A stretch of 64,000 nt of DNA from CAWFGW01 sp963849955 (GTDB taxonomy: Bacteria; Bacteroidota; Bacteroidia; Cytophagales; JAAEPT01). Both the position numbers and the translations under genes were made by a program. The stretch is taken from contig CAWKJU010000019.1 in the NCBI GenBank assembly GCA_963849955.1, positions 40,380-104,379 on the forward strand, written 5' to 3'. A model generated the notes under the pieces. The model saw only the letters and a program-made list of their open reading frames with translations. It was not told the origin of the DNA and ran no database searches. Positions 25,126 to 34,072 of the stretch are shown in pieces (positions within the stretch are counted from its first letter, which is position 1; every line of letters starts with the position of its first letter).

Positions 25126-25743
25126 TTAAAGCACGTACTGTCCTTTCAATCTCAGATTGACGGTAATATCCTTATCACTGCTATTTCTGAAATACCAGCC
25201 GTGCTTACCCTCAAAGGGAGCTAGAAAAGTTCCTACCATATTGTTAGAATAAGCAATGGTGTAACTCTCAAAATAAACCTGCTCCGGTTTAATCTTTTGT
25301 TTTACCTCACCATGAAAATCAAAATACAGTACACCACTATTGGTGAGCCATTCGTATTTCACCTTACCATACTTAAGTACATTGATCTTATATTCAATAC
25401 CCTTTCCAGCAGGTACAGTCACCATTACCTCATCTGTACGCTCTGAATATTGCGTGTCAGGAGCTGGTGAAAACGCTTCTGAAGGCACAGCAACGTCTGG
25501 TCCAGAACCTGCCTTTTCTAGCCGGATTACAGGTCGATTTTCATCTGTTACAGGCAGAGTCTCAGAAGTATCATCGTCATTCTCAATATACAGCTTACTG
25601 AAACCTAGAGTTTTACCTGCTCCGGTTGGATCTATACCATACTCTGCTGGTAAAACTGCTGTAACTAATACTAATGCACCTAATACTATCGCTACCAGCG
25701 TTGCTTTAAGTAATTGCTTTTTATTTAAAATTTGTTGTTCCAT
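25126..25743 (-). CDS. Membrane-anchored protein of the metal efflux operon
   Basis: A protein of 205 residues with one N-terminal transmembrane segment after a short basic stretch (LLKATLVAIVLGALVLVTAVL). The exported domain has a flexible Pro/Ser/Glu-rich linker (about 60-105) and a beta-rich C-terminal part (VMVTVPAGKGIEYKINV ... HGWYFRNSSDKDITVNLRLKG). Proteins of this kind, called transmembrane anchor proteins, accompany HupE/UreJ-like and RND metal efflux genes in Proteobacteria and Bacteroidota. Their exact role is unknown. It follows the HupE/UreJ-like gene by 12 bases in the same operon. Confidence 0.75.
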   Translation of the reverse strand: MEQQILNKKQLLKATLVAIVLGALVLVTAVLPAEYGIDPTGAGKTLGFSKLYIENDDDTSETLPVTDENRPVIRLEKAGSGPDVAVPSEAFSPAPDTQYSERTDEVMVTVPAGKGIEYKINVLKYGKVKYEWLTNSGVLYFDFHGEVKQKIKPEQVYFESYTIAYSNNMVGTFLAPFEGKHGWYFRNSSDKDITVNLRLKGQYVL

Positions 25744-25755
25744 TTTTTTTAATAA

Positions 25756-26496
25756 TTATGAGGTGAAATAACCAGTTAACTGAAACCCTAGTAGCAAAAA
25801 GCCTGCGGCCATAAGCAGGGTATTGGTCAGTGTAGCAAAGCGTCTGAAGCTTGCTTGCCTTCGCCATGTAACAATCAACAAAAGCACCAGAGCCAAAGCC
25901 ATAAACTGGCCGATTTCTACCCCGATATTAAACCCAATCAGATTGGTAAACAGCCCCTCTCTGTCAAACTTAAACTCCTGCAATTTGCTTGCTAAGCCAA
26001 AGCCATGAAATAACCCAAATATGAGTACCGCTGCTTTTGTATTAGGCTGCTTTCCGAAAAACCGCTTGAAACCACCAAGATTATCAAAGCCTTTATATAC
26101 AATTGACAGTGCAATTATGGCATCAATTAAATAGGCGTTAATGGCAATATCTGCCATCACTCCAAGTAGTAGTGTTATGCTATGTCCTATGGTGAAATAA
26201 CTCACGTATAGCAAAATCTCTTTGGTTCGATATAAAAAGAAAATAACGCCTACCAGAAAGAGCAAATGATCATATCCTGTAATCATATGTTTTGCTCCTA
26301 TATAGAGAAAGGGGATAAACGCAACTCCGCTATTACCAGATAAAAATGTTTGAGTATTTTCATCCACTCCATGTGCATACACCTGTGTCCCTAAAAAACT
26401 GAATAGAGCCAACAGTACCAGTGTCACTGTCTTTCTATTCCGAAAGACAGTGAGTAATTGTGAAAACCATTTATCTAACTTAATGTGCATGACCAT
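25756..26496 (-). CDS. HupE/UreJ_2-family membrane protein
   Basis: A protein of 246 residues with an N-terminal transmembrane or signal segment (TLVLLALFSFLGTQVYAHG) and six further membrane segments. Family hallmarks are the histidine/aspartate motifs GAKHMITGYDHLLFLVGVIFF and LFHGFGLASKLQE, with polar residues in the membrane that fit nickel or cobalt movement. In metal-resistance operons this family probably works with the membrane-anchored protein encoded next. The start overlaps the end of the small lipoprotein gene by 17 bases, indicating coupled translation. Confidence 0.82.
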   Translation of the reverse strand: MVMHIKLDKWFSQLLTVFRNRKTVTLVLLALFSFLGTQVYAHGVDENTQTFLSGNSGVAFIPFLYIGAKHMITGYDHLLFLVGVIFFLYRTKEILLYVSYFTIGHSITLLLGVMADIAINAYLIDAIIALSIVYKGFDNLGGFKRFFGKQPNTKAAVLIFGLFHGFGLASKLQEFKFDREGLFTNLIGFNIGVEIGQFMALALVLLLIVTWRRQASFRRFATLTNTLLMAAGFLLLGFQLTGYFTS

Positions 26497-26695
26497 GAGC
26501 TTTTACTTGGTTCAAACTATCCAACCTTCTGGCCTCTTTTGCCTCCTGTTCCTCAATCGAATTGTCTTTGGGCACTTCATTTTCAATTGGCTGAACTTCT
26601 TGTGCGTTCTCAGTTTTATTTTCTTGTGATTTATTTCCGTTACAAGCTGTTAACATAAGAATGGCAATACCCGAGATTATTATTGATTTTTTCAT
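26480..26695 (-). CDS. Small lipoprotein with histidine-rich tail
   Basis: A lipoprotein of 71 residues: MKKSIIISGIAILMLTAC is a lipobox signal with the lipid-bearing cysteine after LTA. The mature part is Glu/Asn-rich and ends in KAHGHAH, a short histidine cluster able to bind Zn2+, Ni2+ or Cu2+. It lies between the RND adaptor and the HupE-like gene and overlaps the latter. It may buffer metal in the periplasm. There is no recognised family. Confidence 0.75.
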   Translation of the reverse strand: MKKSIIISGIAILMLTACNGNKSQENKTENAQEVQPIENEVPKDNSIEEQEAKEARRLDSLNQVKAHGHAH

Positions 26696-26724
26696 TGTAA
26701 TAAGTATTTAGTTTTAATTGATAA

Positions 26725-27915
26725 TTATTCTTCTTCTGAGTTGATTTTAGCAGATATTATGGAGTAGGCATTTTTAACCACCCAATCCTGTTCTTCTATT
26801 GAATCCATTCCAGGAATTTCAATTGCAGTATAACCATCTGCAATAGTTCCGGTCTTAACCGGCACCAGTTCAAAAACATAGCTGTCAGTTGATTTGGAAG
26901 CTAACCTTAACAGAAAGTTTTCACCATTGTATTTGACAATGGCATCTGAAGGGACAGTGGTTTGCTGTGCAGCATCCGTTTCAACCAGTGCTTTGACGTA
27001 CATGCCCGGCAAGATTCCTTTTTGATCCCCGTCTGCTATGTGGCAATGAACAGGTACAATTCTCTCTTCTGAGCTTACTTTCCCGACAAGAAACACAGTA
27101 GCCTTACGCTTGTATCCGCTTTCATTTCCTTGGGAGAAACGTAATTCTTGTCCTTCCTGTATTTGGGAAATATCCTTTTCGTAGGCGTTTAGTACAACAT
27201 GAAGCTCATTTGTATTTACTATTTCGAATAAGACATCTTTGGGATTTACATAATTACCCAAGTTGAAATTGCTGGCCTTTATAAACCCGTTAATTGGAGA
27301 ATAGACCCTTGCCTTACGGCTTAGCTCTCCGCTTTTTAGTGAGCTAATATTAATACCAATAAGCTTTAAAGTCTCTTCAAGCCCTTTAATTCTGGCCTGA
27401 AGGATTTTGTAGTCAGAGGAAACCTTTTGATAAGTCTTTGCTGAATTTACATCTTGATCCCTAAGCTTTTGTTGCCTTTTATATTCTTCCTCCAGGTATT
27501 CTAACTGACCTAAACTTTCCAAATACTGCTGCTGAAGTTCTATGAATTTAGGGTCTTCAAGCACGGCCAAGGTCTGACCTCTCGTCACTTTTTCACCAGG
27601 TAGAAGGGCTGGTGTCGTAAGATAACCACCTAGAGGTGCCGATAAGGTTGCTATTCCACTTGGTTCAATTTCAACTTCTCCGTTCAATTTGAGTAGATTG
27701 CTTAGGCTTCTCATTTCGGTTTTTCCTATTGAAATATCCGCCAGTTCAAACTGAGCTTTGGTAAAAATCACTTGATTATTACCTGTCGGATCACTTGAAG
27801 ATTCCGCTGATTCAGTTACTACTGATGCTTGATTTTCATTATTATTACTTTCACAGGCCATGAAAACATTCATAGCTATGACCATTAGCATGGTATTTTT
27901 TATATTGATTTTCAT
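26725..27915 (-). CDS. CzcB/CusB-type periplasmic adaptor of the RND pump
   Basis: A protein of 396 residues with a lipoprotein signal (NTMLMVIAMNVFMAC). The membrane-fusion-protein layout is clear: a barrel-sandwich half (LSAPLGGYLTTPALLPGEKV), a long hairpin of coiled coil (about 120-190, QQYLESLGQLEYLEEEYKRQ), the second barrel-sandwich half (ARVYSPINGFIKASNFNLG), then a beta-barrel and membrane-proximal domain. It joins the inner-membrane RND pump to the outer-membrane channel, which here is fused to the pump. It follows the pump gene by 29 bases. No His-rich metal-binding N-terminus is seen, unlike Cupriavidus CzcB. Confidence 0.92.
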   Translation of the reverse strand: MKINIKNTMLMVIAMNVFMACESNNNENQASVVTESAESSSDPTGNNQVIFTKAQFELADISIGKTEMRSLSNLLKLNGEVEIEPSGIATLSAPLGGYLTTPALLPGEKVTRGQTLAVLEDPKFIELQQQYLESLGQLEYLEEEYKRQQKLRDQDVNSAKTYQKVSSDYKILQARIKGLEETLKLIGINISSLKSGELSRKARVYSPINGFIKASNFNLGNYVNPKDVLFEIVNTNELHVVLNAYEKDISQIQEGQELRFSQGNESGYKRKATVFLVGKVSSEERIVPVHCHIADGDQKGILPGMYVKALVETDAAQQTTVPSDAIVKYNGENFLLRLASKSTDSYVFELVPVKTGTIADGYTAIEIPGMDSIEEQDWVVKNAYSIISAKINSEEE

Positions 27916-27944
27916 TTTTCTATATTTTATCGTTAATTCACTGA

Positions 27945-30900
27945 CTACCTTATTCCTAACAGCTGTTCTATTTCAATAACTATCTGATTGTTTTGCCATA
28001 CGGTGTTTAGATACTCCTGCTGTATGTCAATTGCCAGCGTGAGATTTACAAGCTGCTCACTGTATGAAATCTCACCACTCTTAAAGCTTAGTTCAGAATT
28101 GGAGATTATGAGATCAGCCTGAGGTAATGCCTCTCCTTCAAAGTAGTTTAGTGAACTTTGTAGTTTGTTATACTCTTGCACCAATGAGCTCAATTGTCCT
28201 CTTAGTTGTGTCTCCGCAAGGTCAACTGTTGAACTTGCTATCTCCGAATTTATCTTCGCTGCGTTGATCTTAGCTTTATAACCACCGGGGAAAATTGGTA
28301 TAGAAACACCAAGGGTAAAAAATCCAAATCGATCTGAGCTATTAAAATTATAATCAACACCATCATAATTAGCAGCTCCATTATAGGTTTGACTCGCATA
28401 ACCAATCATAAGATCCGGAAACATTTTATTCTGCTCAACTTTTACCTGCTGGGTACTAATTGCTACGTTTTGTTTTAGATAATCCAACATCGGATTCTGA
28501 CTTATTGCAGATGTATCTGACAGTAGCCCTGTCATACTTTCTTTTTTGAGACCACTATTGTTGATTTCAAACTTTTCGTTAGTATTCAATAAAACAGCTA
28601 AAGACGTTTTTGCTATCTCCAGATCAGCATGAAGTTGTTTGAGCTTGTTTCTCACACGCATAGACTGGGTACTGGCAGCTACCCGCTCCAGGTTTGTTGA
28701 CTCACCTGTTTCGTATCTGGCTTTGCTATACCGACTCAAACCACTATAAATGCTATCCTGTTTTTCATACAGGCGAATCTGTTCCTGCACAAAAACAATT
28801 CGCATGAAGGCATACTTAACATCAGATACCAACACATTCTCATCTATGGTCTTTGCATATTCGCTTGCCCTCACTTTTTCCTTGCCTAGTTTAGACTGGG
28901 CACTGTAAAGTGTTGGGAAATTGATCCTCTGCGTTACATTGAAAAGATTGTCCTGTATCGTTGGGTTACTTACCACTCCTTGCGAATACGATACATCCGT
29001 TTTAGGAATTGTCACGGCTCCCTTTTTGAGAGCGATGGCTTCCTCCACCCTTGAATTAGCTATTTTCATGGAATGGTTATTCTCAATGGATATTTCAATA
29101 GCCTGCTCCATAGTTAAACCAGACGTATTTATTGCTAATGAATCCTGAGCTTTTAGATTCTGCGTCATTATCATTCCTCCTAATACTAAAATTACACTTA
29201 ATGCTTTTGAGCCCTTTAGCTTGATTTTAGTATTACTGAAATAGATATAAAGAACCGGAAGTACGATGAGTGTTAATAAGGTTGCTGTAAGCAGCCCACC
29301 TATTACCACTGTAGCCAATGGCCTCTGTACTTCAGCACCAGCAGTTGATGAAAGTGCCATCGGCAAGAAACCCAGAGACGCTACCGCAGCTGTCATGAGT
29401 ACGGGTCTTAACCTTACTCGGGTACCTTTCAAGACTCGCTCATATATGTCTGAAACGCCTGACTTTTCTAGTCTATTGAACTCTGCAACCAGTACGATAC
29501 CATTAAGTACAGCAACACCAAACAAAGCGATAAACCCAACACCAGCTGAAATACTAAAAGGCATATCTCTTATTATTAGAGCAAAAACACCTCCTATGGC
29601 TGATAAAGGAATTGCTGTAAAAATCAACAGGCTTTGTTTGACTGACCCGAATGTGAAATACAATAAAACCAGTATCAGAAGTAAGGCCAATGGCACTACA
29701 ATAGCCAGCCTTTCGCTCGCACGTTGCAAGTTTTCAAACTGTCCACCATAAGTCACATAATACCCTGCGGGCATATTTACCTTTTCAGAAATGACCTTTT
29801 GAATATCAGAAACAATGCTTTGTACATCTCTGGTTCTTACATTAAACCCAATTGTTACTCTTCGTTTTGCATTGTCTCTCTGAATCTGAACAGGGCCAGG
29901 TTCAAAGTTGATGTTTGCCACCTCACGCAAAGGAACGGCTCCTCCATTTGGGTTATCAACGTATAAATCCTGCACATCGGAAATATCCGTTCTATGCCCT
30001 TTATCCAATCTTACGACTAAATCAAATCGTCTTTCCCCCTCATAAACAAGACCTGCAGTTTTACCTGCAAATGCAGTAGCAATAGTCTGATTAATGCTTT
30101 CTACATTCATCCCATATTCTGCTATTTTATCCCTGTCTAATTCTATTTGGATTTGGGGCAGACCAGTGATTTCTTCCACATACAAATCTTCAACCCCTTC
30201 TATTGATTTGATATTTTTCCCAACTTTATCAGCCAGCTCCGAAAGCATGTTAAGGTCTTCTCCATAGATTTTAATTACCACATCCTGTTTTGCTCCTGTA
30301 AGTAATTCATTGAATCTCATTTGAATAGGTTGCTGGAAACCGAATGTAGCATTGGGAATTACCGCTAATGATTGCTGCATTTTTTCTGCTAATTCTTCTC
30401 TGGTTTCTGCACTTACCCATTCATCCTTTGGCTTTAGAATGATCATCATATCACCCGCTTCTATAGGCATGGGGTCGGTAGGGATTTCACCAGATCCTAT
30501 TTTATTTACTACTTGTAATACTTCGGGATATTCTCTTAAAATAATCTCTTGAGCCTTTTTTGAAACTGCTATAGATTGTTGTAATGAACTCCCTACAGGT
30601 ACTCTGGTTTCGACTGCAAAATCACCTTCATCCAACTGAGGTATAAACTCACCACCCATTCGGCTAAATGTGAATAATGTTATGATAAACAGTACCACTG
30701 CGATTCCTACGACCAATCCTTTCTTATGAATAGCCCTTTCAATAACGGGTTGATAAATTCGCTGAAAGAAATCCATCATCTTATCAGAGAAGTTTCGCTT
30801 ATGTGCCGTTTTTTTACTCAGCACTAAAGCAGACATCATTGGAACGTATGTCAACGACAGTATAAAGGCTCCCAGAATTGCAAATGATACAGTCTGTGCC

Positions 30901-32342
30901 ATTGGAGTAAACATTTTTCCTTCTACGCCCACCAATGCCCAAAGAGGGAGGTAAACGATCAAAATGATAATTTCTCCAAAAGCTGCTGATGTCCTGATCT
31001 TACTTGATGATTCAAATACCTCATGATCCATTTGATCCCGGGTGAGCATGGCACTTCCTGCATACTTTTTCTTGCTAGTATTAACTCCGTGCAATACAGC
31101 TTCAACAATAATGACAGCTCCATCCACAATAAGGCCAAAGTCAATTGCACCCAAACTCATTAGATTACCTGAAACACCGAATAGCCGCATCATGCCAAGA
31201 GCAAACAACATTGCGAGCGGGATTACAGAAGCTACCACAAAACCACCTCTCAGATTACCAAGGAAAAGGATGAGGATAAATATGACAATTAAAGCTCCTT
31301 CCGCTAGGTTCTTAACCACAGTTGAAATAGCACTATCAACCAATTTCTTCCTGTCCAAAAATGGTTCAATAGTAACTCCCTCTGGTAATGTGGTTTTAAT
31401 CTGCTCGATTTTCTCCTTGACGTTACTTATTACTGCTGATGAATTTGCTCCTTTGAGCATCATTACTATTCCTGTTACCACTTCTCCTTTGGCATTGCGT
31501 GTAGCCGCACCGTACCTTACACTATGCCCAAACTGAACAGAGGCAATGTCTCTTATCAATACCGGAGTTCCTTTTACATTTGACTTGACGACTATTTTGT
31601 CAATCTCATCGAGGTTTTTTACCAGGCCTTCACTTCTAATGAAATAAGCATTAGGATTTTTGTCAATGTATGCTCCACCTGTATTTTGATTATTAGTTTT
31701 GAGTGCCTCGAACACCTCATTAATACCTATATCAAAGCTCCTGAGCTTATCAGGGTTTAAGGCAATTTCATATTGCTTAATATAGCCTCCAAAACCACTT
31801 ACTTCCGCTACTCCTGGAGTACCAAGAAGTTGGCGTTTAATAATCCAATCTTGAATGGTTCTTAGTTCAGTAGCATCGTACTGATCTTCAAACCCCGGCT
31901 CAGGACGAACGACATATTGGTATATTTCACCAAGTCCTGTAGTAACAGGAGCCATTTCAGGCTGACCAACTCCCTCTGGGATTTCTTTACCAGCTAAGGA
32001 TAGCCTTTCCTGTACTTGTTGCCTCGCCCAATAGAGATCGGTACTTTCTTCGAAAACAATAGTAACAATGGAAAGACCAAATCTGGAAAATGACCTCATT
32101 TCCTTTATTTCAGGAATAGTCACCATGGTTTGTTCTACCGGAAAAGTTACTAACTGTTCCACCTCTTGTGCTGCCAGGGTGGGTGACACTGTGATTACCA
32201 TCACTTGATTGTCGGTAATATCGGGCACGGCATCTATTGGCAACTTTGTCAATGAATAGCCTCCCCAACCGATCAATGCTAGTGTGAATAATCCGATAAT
32301 GAGTTTATTCTTTATCGAAAATTTTATAATGTTATCTAACAT
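27945..32342 (-). CDS. CzcA-type heavy-metal RND pump fused to a TolC-like channel
   Basis: A protein of 1465 residues. Residues 1-1040 are a complete heavy-metal RND pump: 12 membrane segments, two large periplasmic loops, and in TM4 the proton-relay motif DFGLIVDGAVIIVEA (about residue 400). This is close to the pattern given for Zn/Co/Cd pumps, with EA where EN is usual. From about 1045, a signal-like hydrophobic segment (ALSVILVLGGMIMTQ) leads into a TolC/CzcC outer-membrane factor (LTMEQAIEISIENNHSMKIA ... GFFTLGVSIPIFPGGY). Such CzcA-CzcC fusions are known in Bacteroidota. How the joint polypeptide reaches both membranes is not evident; cleavage after TQNLKAQ is a possibility. Confidence 0.92.
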   Translation of the reverse strand: MLDNIIKFSIKNKLIIGLFTLALIGWGGYSLTKLPIDAVPDITDNQVMVITVSPTLAAQEVEQLVTFPVEQTMVTIPEIKEMRSFSRFGLSIVTIVFEESTDLYWARQQVQERLSLAGKEIPEGVGQPEMAPVTTGLGEIYQYVVRPEPGFEDQYDATELRTIQDWIIKRQLLGTPGVAEVSGFGGYIKQYEIALNPDKLRSFDIGINEVFEALKTNNQNTGGAYIDKNPNAYFIRSEGLVKNLDEIDKIVVKSNVKGTPVLIRDIASVQFGHSVRYGAATRNAKGEVVTGIVMMLKGANSSAVISNVKEKIEQIKTTLPEGVTIEPFLDRKKLVDSAISTVVKNLAEGALIVIFILILFLGNLRGGFVVASVIPLAMLFALGMMRLFGVSGNLMSLGAIDFGLIVDGAVIIVEAVLHGVNTSKKKYAGSAMLTRDQMDHEVFESSSKIRTSAAFGEIIILIVYLPLWALVGVEGKMFTPMAQTVSFAILGAFILSLTYVPMMSALVLSKKTAHKRNFSDKMMDFFQRIYQPVIERAIHKKGLVVGIAVVLFIITLFTFSRMGGEFIPQLDEGDFAVETRVPVGSSLQQSIAVSKKAQEIILREYPEVLQVVNKIGSGEIPTDPMPIEAGDMMIILKPKDEWVSAETREELAEKMQQSLAVIPNATFGFQQPIQMRFNELLTGAKQDVVIKIYGEDLNMLSELADKVGKNIKSIEGVEDLYVEEITGLPQIQIELDRDKIAEYGMNVESINQTIATAFAGKTAGLVYEGERRFDLVVRLDKGHRTDISDVQDLYVDNPNGGAVPLREVANINFEPGPVQIQRDNAKRRVTIGFNVRTRDVQSIVSDIQKVISEKVNMPAGYYVTYGGQFENLQRASERLAIVVPLALLLILVLLYFTFGSVKQSLLIFTAIPLSAIGGVFALIIRDMPFSISAGVGFIALFGVAVLNGIVLVAEFNRLEKSGVSDIYERVLKGTRVRLRPVLMTAAVASLGFLPMALSSTAGAEVQRPLATVVIGGLLTATLLTLIVLPVLYIYFSNTKIKLKGSKALSVILVLGGMIMTQNLKAQDSLAINTSGLTMEQAIEISIENNHSMKIANSRVEEAIALKKGAVTIPKTDVSYSQGVVSNPTIQDNLFNVTQRINFPTLYSAQSKLGKEKVRASEYAKTIDENVLVSDVKYAFMRIVFVQEQIRLYEKQDSIYSGLSRYSKARYETGESTNLERVAASTQSMRVRNKLKQLHADLEIAKTSLAVLLNTNEKFEINNSGLKKESMTGLLSDTSAISQNPMLDYLKQNVAISTQQVKVEQNKMFPDLMIGYASQTYNGAANYDGVDYNFNSSDRFGFFTLGVSIPIFPGGYKAKINAAKINSEIASSTVDLAETQLRGQLSSLVQEYNKLQSSLNYFEGEALPQADLIISNSELSFKSGEISYSEQLVNLTLAIDIQQEYLNTVWQNNQIVIEIEQLLGIR

Positions 32343-32543
32343 GATTTTTAATTACATGAATAATTCTATGATTACTTAATTCCTCAGAAAAGAGAAAGAG
32401 AAGAGGTTAGCGGGAAATAACAGCTCGGTATGTTGAGCAATTAAATCCTAACGAAAAATATCTGAGCACTCACTATTGAAGCAGCAACTTTTGTAACTAG
32501 CATGCAAAGTGTGAAAGCATTTAGATATTGCATAGCATTATAC

Positions 32544-32574
32544 TTTTTGCGACATAAGAATTATGACACAAAAA
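32544..32574. promoter_or_regulatory. Inverted repeat in the leader before the pump gene
   Basis: Two 14-base arms (32544-32557 starting TTTTTGCGACATAA, and 32561-32574) match at 12 of 14 positions around a 3-base centre. It lies in the 258-base gap between the His-rich gene and the RND pump gene, where I see no other gene. It is a candidate operator or mRNA hairpin. Confidence 0.4.
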
Positions 32575-32600
32575 GGGTGTTAGCTATTCATAGTAACCTC

Positions 32601-33041
32601 TTATGAAATAAATAAAAACGGAGGTCCTCTTAGTGTGAGTCCTGAGGAATGAGGGGAAAGAGTTCTCCCATCTTTATGACCTGCCCAAACTTGAGTGGCA
32701 AGTTTTTCTGGCCAGATTTCAATTGATGAAATAGCATCAATATAAAATACAGCAACATTAATATGTCGCGTATCAGCACCATTTAATTGGGCTAATTCAT
32801 GAGAATGAGAGCTGTGAGAATGATTCTCAATTAACTGATGTAAAAATGTTAATTCATGGACAGAAATATTCTTTTCTTCCAGATGGTCATCATCATGGTG
32901 TTCATGGTGCTCTGAAGAAGCTCGTACTACTGTATCAAGGTCGTCATGCGAGTGGTGGATATGGGGTACAGCGTTCTGAAGTGTAATCAGGCTGACTACA
33001 CTTAACAAAAACAAAGCCTTTAACTTTAAATACCTTCGCAT
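32601..33041 (-). CDS. Exported histidine-rich protein heading the metal efflux operon
   Basis: A protein of 146 residues with a signal-like start (RRYLKLKALFLLSVVSLITL), then a strongly His/Asp/Glu-rich mature part: HIHHSHDDLD, SSEHHEHHDDDHLEEKN, ENHSHSSHSH. This is a typical periplasmic metal-binding or metal-sensing protein (compare CzcE/CzcI-like small proteins, without claiming homology). It is first in the leftward efflux operon. An IS982-family element ends 17 bases upstream of its start codon and splits the native promoter. The start is the only ATG that gives a signal peptide. Confidence 0.75.
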   Translation of the reverse strand: MRRYLKLKALFLLSVVSLITLQNAVPHIHHSHDDLDTVVRASSEHHEHHDDDHLEEKNISVHELTFLHQLIENHSHSSHSHELAQLNGADTRHINVAVFYIDAISSIEIWPEKLATQVWAGHKDGRTLSPHSSGLTLRGPPFLFIS

Positions 33042-33057
33042 AATTTAAACAAAAATA

Positions 33058-34042
33058 ACCCGTGGTGCATTATTAAGTGATTTGAATTTTAAGGTTATTA
33101 ATATTCCTGTTGAATTCAAATTTATTGATTAATTGAATCAAAGTTAGGGAAGTAATTTTAGAAAGAATTCTAGTTTTAAACCCTGTAAATGTTTTAGCGT
33201 AATTTCTACGAATCATAAACTGATCACACAATTGCGAAAACAATGTTTCGATACGTTTTCTAGTTTTTCTAAACACATAAGGTTGTTTTTGAAAACCTTG
33301 TTGATTACTTCTCATGGGTATTTGTAAATTGATGTTGGCTGTTTCAAACAGATCCAATTGTTCTTTTTGGCTTACATACCCTTTATCACCAAGTAGCACA
33401 CAATCAGAAAGTTGCGTTTTAATATCTTTCAAATAATGAATATCATGAACCGAAGCTTTGGTGATATCTACGCTTTTAAAAACACCTTGAACAGAGCATA
33501 CCGCATGAAGTTTATAACCATAATAGTAAAGTTGCTGTGATGCACAAAACCCTTTATCAGGTGAAGAATGAAAGGATTCTTTACAAATTTTTGACCTAGA
33601 ACTTCTGGCTAATTTACAGGCTTCCAAGGGCATGGAATCAACAATGAAATATCCTTCAAATTGGTTAAATTTTTCTGATAGGGTAAATCTGATTTGTTCC
33701 ATAAACTCAGCTAGATTTCTTTTCCTTCTGTTGTAAACACTTCGGTCAATGAGGTTCTTGAATTGTATTCCATTCAATACTCGAAATAGTTGATGCTCAC
33801 TATCGATACTCATAAATTGAGCAGTGAAATCAATAGCAACAATCTCTAAATCAGATAGTTTTGGTTTTCTTTTTTGAAGAAAGTAGGAATCATAAGGGAA
33901 ATTGGTTCTTAAAACTTTAAGAATTTTATCGTAATTTGCTTGAAAGTTGTGCATGCTTATTGTTTTGTCGTTACTACAATAAGTTACTGATATTCAGTGA
34001 ATTGCACAACTTTTATCTCTTGTTTATTAATGCACCACGGGT
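33058..34042 (-). mobile_element. Complete IS982-family insertion sequence (985 bp)
   Basis: Terminal inverted repeats begin ACCCGTGGTGCATTA at both ends (15 matched bases, then divergence). The 7-base target duplication AAAAATA is at 33051-33057 and 34043-34049. It has one transposase gene and no internal damage visible. Size, termini and duplication length fit IS982. The perfect target duplication implies a recent insertion. It sits within the promoter of the metal efflux operon. Confidence 0.93.
33073..33954 (-). CDS. IS982-family transposase
   Basis: A DDE transposase of 293 residues, full length for the family. Visible parts are the N-terminal KLSDLEIVAIDFTAQFMSID, the first acidic strand YFIVDSMPLEACK (D of DDE), the second CVLLGDKGYVSQ, and a C-terminal helical region with RKRIETLFSQLCDQF carrying the glutamate. 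All three acidic residues seem present, so it should be active. It points the same way as the downstream efflux operon, so transcription through the IS may feed that operon. Confidence 0.93.
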   Translation of the reverse strand: MHNFQANYDKILKVLRTNFPYDSYFLQKRKPKLSDLEIVAIDFTAQFMSIDSEHQLFRVLNGIQFKNLIDRSVYNRRKRNLAEFMEQIRFTLSEKFNQFEGYFIVDSMPLEACKLARSSRSKICKESFHSSPDKGFCASQQLYYYGYKLHAVCSVQGVFKSVDITKASVHDIHYLKDIKTQLSDCVLLGDKGYVSQKEQLDLFETANINLQIPMRSNQQGFQKQPYVFRKTRKRIETLFSQLCDQFMIRRNYAKTFTGFKTRILSKITSLTLIQLINKFEFNRNINNLKIQIT

Positions 34043-34072
34043 AAAAATACTATATTAATATTAGCTAACCAA
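34043..34072 (-). promoter_or_regulatory. Native promoter of the metal efflux operon, split by the IS
   Basis: On the minus strand TTG (34072-34070), a 20-base spacer and TATTTTT (34049-34043) match the Bacteroidota -33/-7 promoter. Before the insertion, the next base was the G at 33050, giving TATTTTTG, only 8 bases before the operon's ATG. The target duplication TATTTTT is the -7 box itself. With the IS present, the -7 reads TATTTTTA at the distal copy and TATTTTTG at the operon-proximal copy. Confidence 0.6.
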
